From positions 49,405,515-49,469,514 of the forward strand of contig OU015528.1 of the NCBI GenBank assembly GCA_907165065.1: a stretch of DNA of 64,000 nt, given 5' to 3'. Under the pieces are notes generated by a model. It ran no database searches and had not been told where the DNA came from. It was given only the letters and a program-made list of their open reading frames with translations. This DNA is from Caprimulgus europaeus (taxonomy: Eukaryota > Chordata > Aves > Caprimulgiformes > Caprimulgidae). Within the stretch, counting starts at the first letter, position 1. Every line of letters begins with the position of its first letter. This document shows positions 1 to 11,300 of the stretch, piece by piece. The translations under genes were made by a program, and so were the position numbers.

Positions 1-3000
1 GCACAATTCCTGCTGCTCTGTTCTTTATTTATCACAACCTGCCAGAAAAAAAAAGGGAAAAAAAAAAAAACCAAACACCAAAACCCAACACCGATGGATT
101 TTGCAATTGAAGCATATTTTTGGAAGAACAGAAATGAAGAGAACAAGTCAGTGACATAGAACAGTACTAACTGCTTTAGAAATGCAAATAATATTCATTC
201 CAGTGTGAACAAATGGAACAACATATATCTGGGAACAAAGTTTGCTATTCCTACTAATACGAAGGTATTTTCATGCTTCAGAGGAGGAGACTGAGAGGGA
301 AAAAAAACCAACCAACCAAGCGTGGAGCCAATGGAGAAAGCAGTTGAATGAATTGATAGGGAGATGCTGTGATTGATTAGATGGGCTACTGCAATGCTTG
401 GCTGTAGGAACTAGGAAACTTCAGGCTAGAATAGAGAGACAGTATCACCACTGAAAGCACTGAAGCAGCTATGCAGAGTGCTGTGTCCTGTTCTGATGTC
501 CACCACTTTTAAAAGCTGTTAAAAAACCATGCAAGTATACCTCAAAATGCCAAAGTATACAGTTCATGCCATTTCTCTCACCAAAGGCAAGGTGAGGATG
601 GGATTTGACCACAGCTTATGAGATATACTTGGCAAGCTCTAGGGTGGTAATGGAGACAGGCAAAGACAGGGCATTCTCTGAAGGACTGACCACCTCTTCT
701 CAGCCATTGGACTCCAAGTAGCAAATAGTCAAGGAAAGATTTGGGGAAAATTTTGGGCACACACTTGTAATCACAATCATTCCCCCAGCCACATAGTGAA
801 GCCTTCTCCTTCTTAACCTACCTACCTATTTACACAAGTAAATTGCATACCAGAACATGTTGTGAGGATGCTGCAGAAGAGGGCAGAGAGAGACATAACC
901 CCCACCCCAGATCACTAATTGCAGCGCTTGGCTCAAGAGAGGCAGAACAACCACTCTCCCAATGGAATTAATGCCCCAATGCCAGGCAGGTTGCATGAAT
1001 TCACTTCTTGCATGGGGACCCTCAGGACAGAGTCATGTAAAGGGACACCTCCCCAGAAGGACAGTGGCTTCATCTCCAACCACATGTGAACATAACTGCC
1101 TCAGAGAGTAGAGTCAGCAGGAGAATTGCTCACTTTTTTTTGTTAGAGAACTGCCTGGCTTAAAAAGTTGATGAGTGCTAGCCCAGAAATAAGTGACAAC
1201 TCCTAAATTTATGCATGTATAGACACTGGCTGACATTTCCAACATGATTAGGGTTCGCATTATCTCAACTTTCAAAACATAGTAAGCTCTCAACTTCAGG
1301 AAGGTGCCCTCTGAAGTTGCCTCAGATCAAGCTCTCCAAATGCATCCATCACTGTGGGGAAACAAATGATGACAAACAAGACCTAATCACAAACACAAGG
1401 GAAGAGGGACTCCCACCAGGACAGCTGGTGACGAGCACAGTCTGCTTGAAATGTCTGGGAACTTGCAACCTCCCATCACCAGTGAAGAGTTGGGAACTGA
1501 AGCATCAGCAAGCTGAATCTGCAGCCCAGGTTGCTTGTGCACACAAGGCACCAGCATTCTTCAATCCAAATTACCTTGCTCAGTTTTAGAAGCTCCAAGG
1601 GGAACAATTAGGAGCGTGTTGACTTAAGACTGCTGTTTTGGGTTTTTTCTAATCCTTTCTGAAAAAATTGTGTTGAAGGTGATTGGGGGAGGGAGTGAAT
1701 GAGAGAGGAGAAAGTTCTGGTGATGTCAGCTCCTATCACCATGGAAACAGAACATTTTTAGTGACAACGGAGTCTTCCTCCTTGGGCTGATGGTTTGCGT
1801 GGGGAGCAGGGGCAAGCAGTGCAGGGGCACACGAGGGAATTCAGCTAACTAAGACTTTACCTTCTGGCTTTCCAAGGAAGTGAGGAGAAAGCTACAAATG
1901 AACGTCTGAATACATGGTTTATGTAACCAAAACATCATCTGGAGGAGTAGTAACAAATAGTCATTATGCTCTTTGATAAAACATGCTGTCATGCAGCTAG
2001 CCAGATGGAGGTATCTCAGCTGCCCTGGAACACCAAAAAGAATGGTCCCTTGCCCGCACTTTGCTTTTCCATGCTACAGTTTATTCTTGTTGGTGTTTAT
2101 TTGGAAAGGGAGAAGGGAAGAGAAGGGGCTGGGAAGTATAGTCCTTATTCTTGAAGTTGAGAGAAGCTGCAGGTCTTCTAGGCAGTGTACTACCTCCCAA
2201 CATCACACATGTTTTCTTGAGAGACAAATTTAGAACATCCCTTACAAGCAATGAGAGTCCAGGACCATGAAAAGGAGAAGGCCCTTAGAGAAAACACATT
2301 AGCCTCTCATCAGGATCTAACTCACTAGCCTGGAGAAAACATACAAGACCTAATGCAGGACAACTTCTCTTAGTCAGAAGACTAAGGCAGCATCTGGACC
2401 CAGAGTAAGCTGAAACCATGATCCAGGTGTGGGATCAATCAGGATAAAGCCTGGGGCTTAAATTTGAGGTTGAATAAAAGCCTACAGCCTGTATGTAAGG
2501 GCAGGTTTGAGCATTGGATTTGATTTAAGCAGTGCAGACAATTTTAATGAATTTCAAAGAATAATGAATTAATAACCACAAGCTTTTATAACTCAAAATA
2601 CATTATATAGCCATTAGTTCTATATAACTAAATGGAAAAATCTTTCTTTAGCAGAAGTCTTTTGAGATCAGATATTCTAATGAGATTACTATCATTTCAG
2701 CCTGACACCTCATAAGAACAATTGTATAGAAATGGGGAAATATTTCTTTCAGTTTTGGACCTGAAATGAAAAATCCTCCACACTGCTTATTTTATATCTA
2801 AGAAGTTGATTCTGAGTCTCCTTGGCATTGAAAGGAGTTCAGACACAAGCTTTTTTTCTCAAATACTGCTATCAGATGCACAAAAGAGACTCTCTCCTCT
2901 CAAGTTTCTGCCAGCAACAGTTACAGAGGGAAACATGTAAATGGGCTTTACTTTCTTCTCATCTAGGTAGCATGGATTTCATTTGTTTTCTGTATGGATT

Positions 3001-4701
3001 AAGCACTTCCGTTCACCCTCTTTCATTTAGCATTGCCCCACTGATTTCTTCATCTCTCCAGATAGCACCACTCACATACCACGCCTGCAGGGACATCAGG
3101 CAGAGTGAGAACCCCCAGTTCCCAAGCCTTTGACCCCCTACACCAGTAATCCTGTGCCGATGTGGAGCAAAGCCTTCCTCCTAGCATACTGCTGCACATC
3201 ACCCACATGGAGAAGAACCATTGACTCCATGGTCTCCCTTTCAAATACACCTGTTCTTCCCTTTCCTCCTCACAGCTTGCTGTGGTATGGTCTCGCTTTC
3301 CCTGCATCCAGTCACCAGCAATTTTGCCACCAGGAGCTCAGGCTAGAACATACTATGATCTGGCTTCTCTCACCACCATGTGTCAGGTGCTTTAACTTAG
3401 CCTTTCCTGATGAACTCACAGTCCCCATGCTAGTCCCTTTAAAATCAGATGCTAATCACAGCAGGCTCAGCCACAAGAAAGGTCTTTTCATCTCACACAT
3501 GTTGTGTTAATTCAGAAAAAGTCCAGCTTTCATCTGCACATCCTCCTTTCATGCAAAAGCTAGCTGAGAATCAGCCTTCAAACTTTTACAACTGAACTGA
3601 GTCTGAAAATCTCTGCTCCCCCCAAAAGCAAACAATTATACACCCCTCCAGGGGGAATGACTTTCAAGTCTTGCTGTAGAAGAATTGTGTCAAAAGCAAA
3701 TATAAAGAAAGTGCTGCTACACACTGCAGGAGAAAACTGCAAAGTGAGTTCAAACTCACTGCTGGGTCAGTCAGTAATATATGCACTTCCAGGTGACAGA
3801 AAATGTGGGTAATTTCTTGCTGGAAGGAAAAAAGGAAAGTGAGGGTTTCTTTCTGGGGAAAAAAAAAAAAGTTCAATTGTTTGCTGTGAGAACAGCAATA
3901 TTACATTTTTTTTTCTGATTGTTCTTATTTTTTACTATGCCACTAGGCAATCTAATTGAAAATGGACAAATTCAAAAAAAGCACTTGCGCACTGGTATGA
4001 GAGATGGACATTTTGCTGTGATTCAATAGTCAAATCCTAGTAGGGCTTCCACTTCATACATACAGAAATCAGAGCTTCACCATAGCAACTTTGTTGTAAA
4101 AAACACTAAAATGTCAACTTGTCCCAATAGTACCTGTAGGTAAGGCCAGTACAACACAAAGACAAAAAGCCCATAGTAACAAAAATGACATTCCTACTTT
4201 TGAAATACTGCTGCTGGAAACAGAGAAGCTAGCTTGGTTCTGGTAAAGGTTACACTTCTTCAACTCAGACATTCTAAAAACAAACAAAAAACATTCCCGG
4301 GCTACCTCTTCAGCTAGTACAAATTAACACCCTCTACTGAAGTTGTGCAAGACAGACAGCTGCACATTTGCTGAGGGGCTGAGCTACCTTGTCTACTGCT
4401 TCTTCCATAGACTGCTAGCCCCAGCATGTCTGATTCCAGATCTGCAGATGTACTGGAATAGCACCAGAGTGGAAGCTTCCCACTCACTTACATCATGGCA
4501 AATCGAGAGTAGTACCATTAGCTTTATGAGGATATACTTTCACCTCCCATCAGTATAAGACGGGCTTAACTCTGCTTGATACATTTAAGGAAAAACATTT
4601 GTAGTTTCCACTAATCTTTGTGAGCTCTTTGGAGTGTTTTCCTGTTCTGTGCAAGCCTCTAAAAAACACAGAACAAATAAAACCCGAAATTGTCAACCTA
4701 C
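1..4701 (-). other. CACNA1I: CACNA1I intron (partial), downstream of the IS2-IS3 exon
   Basis: No further channel exon is recognisable here; in particular no minus-strand coding for the S4 arginine pattern (RTVRVLRPL-like) was seen. The sequence is unremarkable AT-rich intron with A-rich low-complexity tracts near 48-72 and 3860-3871. An AT-rich stretch at 2540-2640 contains several TAAT cores. Short open frames in this stretch have no recognisable domains. Confidence 0.75.
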
Positions 4702-4835
4702 CCAGCCATGACAATGAAGAAATCCAGGCGGTTCCAGGTATCTCCAAGGTAACACTTCTTGCCAAAAATCCCCAGGGCCACCATCTTTAAGACCATTTCC
4801 ATGGCAAAGAAGATGAAGATGAAATCATCAAATAC
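4702..4835 (-). CDS. CACNA1I: T-type calcium channel alpha-1I (Cav3.3), exon encoding IS2 and start of IS3
   Basis: This 134-bp minus-strand exon has 44 codons plus two bases and follows the upstream exon in phase 0. It reads [18 protein letters not shown], then a [17 protein letters not shown] linker, then FFIVMA. These are S2 and the start of S3 of the repeat I voltage sensor. The glutamate in S2 (AMEM) and the aspartate of NRLDFF are the acidic positions that in this superfamily stabilise the moving S4 arginines. [12 protein letters not shown] matches Cav3.3 as I remember it, where Cav3.1 has AFFAVEMVVK. The acceptor is an ordinary pyrimidine-rich ...CTGTTTGGCAG site and the donor is GG/gtaggt. 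Read through the donor, the frame stops at once (GGG TAG), which supports the boundary. The next exon (rest of S3, S4) should lie beyond the left edge. Confidence 0.94.
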
Positions 4836-5793
4836 CTGCCAAACAGGAACCCAAAAGCATGTTTGATAAGCCTTCCCAGACTTGGACTTTAAAATGCAGA
4901 ACATGAGATAAATTCAGTATTTCTGAAAATGAGTTAAAGGCAGGGCTGGAAAAGCTTCTTCCATGCAGCCCTGGCATCACAGCTCCCTGCTGCTCAAGTA
5001 TGCAAAAGGGGCTTTTATGTTTTTCTCCCCATGGGTGAAGTAATTGAAGTTGAAAGGAGGTGTTTGCTCAGCACCAGCAGGTACAAACCTGGACAGGGAA
5101 ACACCATCCTTCCAAGGTCTCCAAGGAGGGATTCCTCATCACCCCTCTGCAAATGGCTCAGCTGAGGACATAGTACAGCTTCACACACAGCTTGGACAGC
5201 ACATACCAATCACAGATGGAGGCTTTAGATATCGGAACATTGCAGCCTCAGCAACACTACAGATGATGACCTTTGCTGTCACCTTCTCCTTGGGGAAGCA
5301 GCAAGCACAGCTAGTGCATTCATAGGCTGGATGTACCCATGGCCCTTCTTGGCATGCCTTTTTTTCTTCCTCTTTTAGGCATCCTGAATACCACATTATC
5401 TGAGGACTCAGTAATATCCATGCTCAACAGAGCAGCAAATGCATTGGGGTCTGCTATTCTCTCCTGTCTGGGTACTATAACCTTAGTTATTTCTCCCTGG
5501 TTTACCTCTGAGCTATGTATCTTGTAGATATCCCTGTCAGGAAACCCCTGCTTATGCACAGGATCAGGAAGGTTAGCAACTGTTGTACATTGCATAGTCA
5601 CCAGTAGACTTCATTCATTATCTCTTGCCCCATTCTCCTCCTCAAAGCAAGCTCTTGGTATTTTACAACACAATAGCTTACTTCCAGGGACATTCTGTCT
5701 GGGAAAGTGTTGCCTACATGCTAAAGGAAAGCATGCATGAAAATTTGTGACTTGGACTGAGGCACCATCACAACAAGAAGAAAGTCTGCTTAC
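4836..5793 (-). other. CACNA1I: CACNA1I intron, 958 bp, between the two visible exons
   Basis: This is an ordinary GT-AG intron, with gtaagc at its 5' end (minus strand, 5793) and cag at its 3' end (4836). It joins the IS1-IS2 loop exon to the IS2 exon in phase 0. The plus-strand open frames within it resemble no known protein. No repeat element was recognised. Confidence 0.88.
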
Positions 5794-5905
5794 CTGCAAG
5801 ATTTTACACCTGTCAGAAAGGCAGTCCATATCCTCACACGGCTGGTACATCCCCAGTGTAACGCAGTTTAACAAAATCACCATCATGCTGACACACTCAA
5901 ACCAA
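5794..5905 (-). CDS. CACNA1I: T-type calcium channel alpha-1I (Cav3.3), exon encoding end of IS1 and IS1-IS2 loop
   Basis: Read on the minus strand, this 112-bp exon gives one leading base followed by 37 codons starting [19 protein letters not shown] and ending [10 protein letters not shown]. This is the end of transmembrane segment S1 of repeat I plus the extracellular S1-S2 loop of a Cav3 (low-voltage-activated) calcium channel pore subunit, a plasma-membrane protein carrying transient calcium current in neurons. The loop has three cysteines (PC, DC, RC), a T-type hallmark. MYQPC and [12 protein letters not shown] fit Cav3.3; from memory, Cav3.1 and Cav3.2 have MFRPC and different loop residues. 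The donor is CAG/gtaagc, phase 0 with the next exon. The acceptor is a non-AG site (TCTAC/T, see the U12 entry), so the first codon is split after two bases of the missing upstream exon. No in-frame stop occurs. The family call is very secure; the paralogue call is strong but rests on remembered sequences. Confidence 0.93.
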
Positions 5906-5924
5906 GTAGAAAAGAGTCAAGGAA
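5906..5924 (-). other. U12-type (AT-AC class) branch point and 3' splice site
   Basis: On the minus strand, TTCCTTGACT occupies 5924-5915 and the intron ends in TCTAC at 5910-5906. TTCCTTGACT matches the U12 branch-point consensus TTCCTTRACY. The likely branch adenosine (5917) is 11 nt from the intron's last base, inside the usual short U12 spacing. Using the AC acceptor gives a first split codon followed by WFECVSM in the correct frame. The AG candidates fail: AG at 5931-5930 runs into an in-frame TGA or the wrong frame, and AG at 5897-5896 would discard the conserved WFE residues. AT-AC minor introns are known in voltage-gated sodium and calcium channel genes. The matching 5' site (/ATATCCTT) was not found and should lie beyond the window. 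Confidence 0.85.
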
Positions 5925-6389
5925 AACGTCTGTAAAAGCATCATGGCTGAGATAAGCTTGCTTTAGGCTTGGGGTAGCAAAATAGGAAGATTAAGGGAAA
6001 TAACAACTGCTGGTAGGCTGATTTATTACATTTGTATGCTTCCCCCCACCCCCCCCGCCTCAGTTATTCACTACTCCACTCCTCGATTAAGCCAAAACTC
6101 TTTTCAAAAGGGGAAAGCAGAAGTAACGCAAAGGCCTAACTAAGGTGTATATACAAGTCAAATCTCTGCTACATTTGAATATAGGCCACCATGGAAATTT
6201 TATTCCATGTATTGGAAGATTCAATAAACCAACATGAGAGGAGTGAGCATGTGTTTAACTATGGCAGAGATTTCTATGATACGGGGATCTAAATCAAAAC
6301 AGACAGCTGGATCTGTCAGCCTTAGTGATTATTGCCCTTCTGGGAAGGGGGTACAACATGGGGCTAGAAGTCTCCCTCTTCCCATCTGA

Positions 6390-6810
6390 GAGGGAGTTGG
6401 ATATAAAGAGTTGCCATATTGGAGCAGGTCAATGGTCCATCTAATCTGTTATTCTGCTTCCAGCAGTAACCCATGCTGGATAAAACTCCACAATATGCCT
6501 AATTAAGTTATTCAGCCACCATAGGGGGAAATTGCATTTCTGACCCCAGCTGGTGATCTGTTTATGCCCTAAAGCATAAGGATTGATAGCCCTTATAATT
6601 GTTTTCTCAGCTACACTGGTGTCCCTGCCAATGCTTTGCTTATTCATTGGAATCCTTTGTTGATAATCTTACTAAAATATCTGCTTTTATAATAGTTAGC
6701 AGCCACGAGCTACATTGGCTAATTATACTTTACATTAAAAATTTTTTCCTCCTATTTACTTTTAATTTGTTGCCTTTTAATTTCACCAAGTGCCATTTCA
6801 TTTATATATT
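6390..6810. repeat. Ancient amniote-type interspersed repeat
   Basis: The phrase beginning near 6405 (gccatattggagcaggtcaa, then tggtccatctaatctgt) and the end near 6760-6800 (taatttgttgccttttaatt, then tcaccaagtgccatt) resemble an old repeat I remember as common in turtle and crocodilian genomes. In that family the core reads like 'gaccaatggtccatctagtccagtatcctgtc' and ends with 'ctgcctattaatttcatttggtgacc'. Order and spacing agree over roughly 400 bp. The copy is heavily diverged, as expected for an element predating birds. I cannot assign its class or orientation with confidence. Confidence 0.5.
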
Positions 6811-6898
6811 ACAAAAGAGAGTAAAAATGCTGTATTTGTGTGACCTCTGTGCTCTCCCCACCCACTACCTGCCTCCTCTTCACCATCCCTTTCTTCCT

Positions 6899-6963
6899 AG
6901 AAGGAGTCTTAATAAGACCTTCTTACAGGTCTTATTAAGACTCCTTCTTAATAAGAAGGAGTC
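6899..6963. repeat. 22-bp perfect inverted repeat with an extra overlapping hairpin
   Basis: Arm 6899-6920 (AGAAGGAGTCTTAATAAGACCT-type; starts AGAAGGAGTC) is the exact reverse complement of 6927-6948, with a 6-nt loop TCTTAC. A third partial copy at 6954-6963 (AGAAGGAGTC) makes a second hairpin with the middle arm: GACTCCTTCTTA at 6939-6950 and TAAGAAGGAGTC at 6952-6963, with one base between. Two mutually exclusive stem-loops are therefore possible. No coding or repeat-family context explains it. Confidence 0.9.
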
Positions 6964-7826
6964 AAAAAACTCACTTACAGTGTTTTAGCTCTAAAAGTGG
7001 GCACGTTTCTGTGATATCTTTCCAGTGTTCACACTGTAAAGCAGCAATGTGAAACTAATGAGAATGGACCTCCAACCTCTGGCAGAATCATCCTTCTTGG
7101 GTACTTTAACATATCTCACATAAACATATCTGCTCAGTTTCCAGTTTCACCAAAAAAAATATTTTTTTTTTCTTTTTATTTAAAATAACAGAACTAAGAA
7201 ATTATCCATTTAAAGTACAACCCACTGAGTGCACCCATTTTCTGTCCTTGCAAAACTGAATCCAAAATGGTGGCCTGTATCTCTGGTCACTTCTGAACAA
7301 CACTCAACACCTATGGTTTGTTCTTCTGTACTCATTCTCCGACAGTGATTCATGACTAACTTGCATAATCTGATCTGGAAGATTATTAATTCTTTCTCTT
7401 CTCCCCCACCTGGTTTTCAGTGAGCTACCTTCAATTGCAAAATCAGACAAGAGCAGGGCACCAGCTCTACTGTGACAATGATGCTATGAGGTGATTTCAA
7501 GAATGTGTTATCACTATCCCTCACTAAGTTAAGATTAAGTACTGTATGAAGTAATGCACATGGAGCCCACCCTCAACGTAGGCTTCAAAACCAGAGGCCT
7601 TTTCTGAGAGGAATACACCAAAAGGGCACGAATAAAATGCTTGCCCTCAGAGATCTACACAACACAACTTCACCTTTCCACCTTTCTCTTTCTTACACAT
7701 TTCTTCAATGACCTGATCCAAAGCTCAGGAAAGCAATTGGAGAGGCTTCCATTAGCTCTCCCATAGGCTTTTCAGGTAAGACTGCAATTCTCTTCCAGAC
7801 TTCAAAATCTGTTCAGCATCATCTTT

Positions 7827-8240
7827 CACAGAATTACAGAACCACAGAATGGCTCAAGTTGGAAGAAGCCTCTGGAGGTCATCTTGTCAACTCCCCTGCT
7901 CAAAGTAGCATCAGCTACAGCAAACTGCTCAGCGTCACATCCAGTTGGGTTTTGGATTTCTCTAAGGATAGAAGCACCAGAACCTCTCTGGGAAACTTGC
8001 TCCAGTTTTGACTATCCACACAGTGAAAAAATGTTTTCTTACATTTAAATGGGATAACCCATTTTTCAGGCTACGCACATTGCCTCTTGCCATGTCACTA
8101 GGCACCACTGTGCAGAATCTGTCTGCCTCCTTTACTCTCCCCATCAGGTATTTACACACATGGAGAAGATCGCCCTGTCTTCTCCAGGCTGAGCAGTCCT
8201 AGCTCTCAGCCTCTCCATTTTGCTGCAGGTGCTCTGACAG
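7827..8240 (-). mobile_element. CR1 LINE 3' fragment, minus strand (sense to CACNA1I)
   Basis: The stretch starts cagaattacagaaccacaga, then atggctcaagttggaagaagc, the reverse complement of the CR1 3' end (ttccaacc...attctatgattctatg). It continues with the CR1 3'-UTR signature in reverse (gtgaaaaaatgttttcttac, then caggctgagcagtcctagct and ctcagcctctcc). It is a roughly 0.4-kb, strongly 5'-truncated copy without coding capacity. The inner edge runs into the hairpin at 8265-8310. This is the only clear CR1 copy transcribed in the same direction as the host gene. Confidence 0.88.
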
Positions 8241-8318
8241 CTACTGGAAAGGCAGTGCCAGTGAAGCTCTGACAGAGGGATCAGTGCTGAATGATCCCTC
8301 TGTCAGAGCTGTCAGAGC
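8231..8318. repeat. 19-bp perfect inverted repeat nested inside a 12-bp inverted repeat
   Basis: Arm 8265-8283 (AGCTCTGACAGAGGGATCA) is the exact reverse complement of 8292-8310, with an 8-nt loop. Outside it, 8231-8242 (GCTCTGACAGCT) is the exact reverse complement of 8307-8318. The GCTCTGACAG word thus occurs twice in each orientation within 90 bp. It abuts the internal end of the CR1 fragment. Confidence 0.9.
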
Positions 8319-11300
8319 TCTTCGAGGGGCCAAAAGAGCCAACGGCTGCACAAGTCCCTCTTCCTGGGCATGAGGCAGTCAGGAGAGGTATGGACAGAGC
8401 CAGTGCTTAGATCAGCCTTAGAATAAATTAATACATTAAAAAAATGAAAAGCAGAAAATTGTTTTAGAAGCCAGGTGTTTTTCTTCAGCAAACATCCAGA
8501 AAACATGACACGAGAGACCCAGATGCAGGGAGCACCCTCCAACTGCAGCCAAATTCAGTGAATTCAGGCAAAGAGGCTCAAAATCACGGATTTATTTCAT
8601 ACAGATCTACACTTTTGTGCACACGCTTTGGCAGCAGCAGCAATGTGTGGGTGGTCAGGATACTCTCATGTTCCCTTTGCTCCTCTTGCTCCCCTTGCAG
8701 TGATTCCCTCCAGGTCATACAGACCATGGCAGGGTACCTTCAGACAGCTGCTTACCCCAAAGCACAAAATTTAGCCAGCTGCAGCAAGCACCCCCAAAAA
8801 CATTGCAATCTGGGCCAGATGCATCAGGCCCTGATCTTCTTGCTCAAAAAGCTGTGGCCAGCTGCACTTGATTTCTCCTCCCCTGCTTTTTGGATAACAG
8901 CTCTCTGAAAGTGTGCCAGCATCGTCCAGGCTTCCTGAGGATGCTGCTGAATCGCTGGCTGCTCCCAGGCTATTAAAGTGACATTAGGAAAAGCTTTCCT
9001 CCTGTCACCCCATGGTTTTCCTTTCAGAGCAGGAGGGGATCCTGAAAAGGCACATCCAACCTGCAGCAGATAGGAAGAAAGTGTGAGGAGAAAACTGAAG
9101 CATCTCCTGCCCCGAGTTGGGAGGGGTTGCTGCCTGCTTGGGTCGGTGGAGGGGGTAATTAGAAGTACCTGCTGCCTTCAATGTGTCACTGCTGTCAACC
9201 ACAGTGACTGCCTCCCATCACCACAGCAACAGCCTGCAGCCAGGTTTATCATCTTTCTTTCAGTGATGCCTCCCCCTCCCCGCATCCTTCACCCCCTCCT
9301 TTTCCCTGTGCCTGAGCCTGTAATTAATTTCACCTGCTGACAAAGCCAGTCTTTATAATCTGCATCACTCAGTCAGAAGTTTCATTATTAATTAACTTCC
9401 TTCAAAGTTCAAATCTCCTAACTACAAGCAAGCCTGTGCACATGTTCTCCTCCCCTGCCTCAGCCCTTCCTGGCAGCTCCCTTCACATGGCCTCACTCCG
9501 AACACCTTTCCCAGCAAGGTCTGGGGCCTCCAACAGGTTTTGGAAACTAAAAGGAGATGCAGGCATTTCTGCCCATGGTCAGCTCCTCTTTCTTGGCTAC
9601 AACAAGATGCTTTAGAGGAAAGTACCAGAAAACTTGCAGCAATCTACTACGTAATAACTTGCCCATAAAGGGAGGTTTTTTTCCCTAACAGTGACAGTTC
9701 ACAGTTGATTCAAGCCCTTACAGATAAAGGGGTCATGATGTGCATTTGAAAAATTAAAAACAGCAAAGGAGAAAGGTTTCCTGACTCCTTTAACCATGGA
9801 CTATTGTCATTATCCACATAACTGTCTCCTCCTTGTAAAAATCCTGTTAAGCTCTTGGCTTCAGTACAGCCTTGTGTCTTCAAGATCCATATCTAGGTTA
9901 ATTATATTGTGGCTAAAACACGTTTCCTTCAGTGCCATCCTTGTCCCTCCACACTCCAAGCAGTGCCCAGCCATCTGCTGGCCAGAGGCAGCCACTGTGT
10001 ATCCACTGACCCTCCATCATGTATTCCAACGCAAAGAGCAAGTCCAGGATGAGGAAAGACTTGAGGGGTACATGCATCACCAGCACATGTCAAGGAAGAA
10101 CCACCATCCACCCCAAGCCACCTGGGATGGAGTCAGTGCTAAAAGCCACAAGTTACAGGGACAATTAAGGCAATCTACAAGTGTTCCCGGGAGCTGGATG
10201 TGGTGCAGTAGTGCTTGATAGCACGACTATATGTAATGCAAGATATTAGCAACTGATTATGGGATACAGCCAAAACTTATGGGCTCAATTCCTGAATAAG
10301 AAATAGCAAGGTATGCTGTACTGGAGCTGTAAATAGCTTGCACACAGAAAACTGGGTACCATTTAATGTTCTTGGGATTGGCCTCAATCTCTGCTTTTTA
10401 TCACTGACAAAAATACAACAGAGCAAAACAAAATAATACTTTGGGGTCCCCTCTACTCTTCCTCCTTCATCATCAGCTGAAGAATAAGACTACACCAGGC
10501 ACAAAGAGCTCCCCAGTGGCTGGTGCTCCTAACAGCACAGAAAATATATATGCTTTACAAGCATAACAGTCCCTCAGTCTTTCCTGTTGCTATCTCCAAA
10601 CCACTCCTAGGGTATGCCTCGTGCCAACTCAGGTCTTGAATATCTCAGACCTGTTGAACCTGAAGTAGAATTGCCTTGCCCACAAAGCACTTACAGCAAG
10701 AGGAAAAAGCCAGCTCTGTGGTGTGGCTGGTCATGGCAGCACCTGTTCCTGCCTCAAAACAGTGAGAAGAGCATGCTGAGGTCCAGTTCAGTCACTGAAC
10801 TGGAAATATGGAGCCCCATACAATGCATCCCAAACACCAGACACACAACTCCTCATGGCCTCCCACCTCTGAGCCTGTGCCAAGCAGGCACAGCTGGGAG
10901 CAACCTGCAGGCAAGACATCACATTTGCAGGATCACTCCTCTGCTTCCCCTCTGGGGTCCTCTCCACCTCCCTCTCATCCCACCATGCCTCCTACCAGCT
11001 AAACGGCTGCACCCTGTGATTCCAGTTTGTGATGACTGCATTTTCTTTTCCTCTTTTAGAAGTAAGCTAAGGACAGTGCTGTGTTCCTTCCCTATATTCC
11101 TCCCCTGCTTTGTGACCCTCCTGCAAGAAGCCAGTAGGATGCTGTAACTGCAGCAGGACAGTTAATATTTCATTTATAATGAAAGGAGTGATTTGTGTTG
11201 TGAAGGTCAGAGAAACAAGAAGCTCCAGGGAGAAAAGTACTTATTTTCTCTCCTTCATTGCCATTGGCTTTTGCAGATGCCCTCACAGGTGAGTTTCATT

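Noticed and set aside
5894..5932. AG acceptors at 5931-5930 and 5897-5896 for the IS1 exon
   Set aside because: The first gives either the wrong frame or an in-frame TGA before WFEC; the second has a poor pyrimidine context and discards conserved WFE coding. The AC site with a U12 branch motif fits better.
6042..6057. C-rich run as a G-quadruplex on the minus strand
   Set aside because: Only two long G runs are present, short of the four tracts of a normal intramolecular quadruplex, though the run length is notable.
10614..11147. 177-codon plus-strand open frame rich in Pro, Ser and Leu
   Set aside because: Composition follows a C-rich stretch; no domain and no conserved-looking core.
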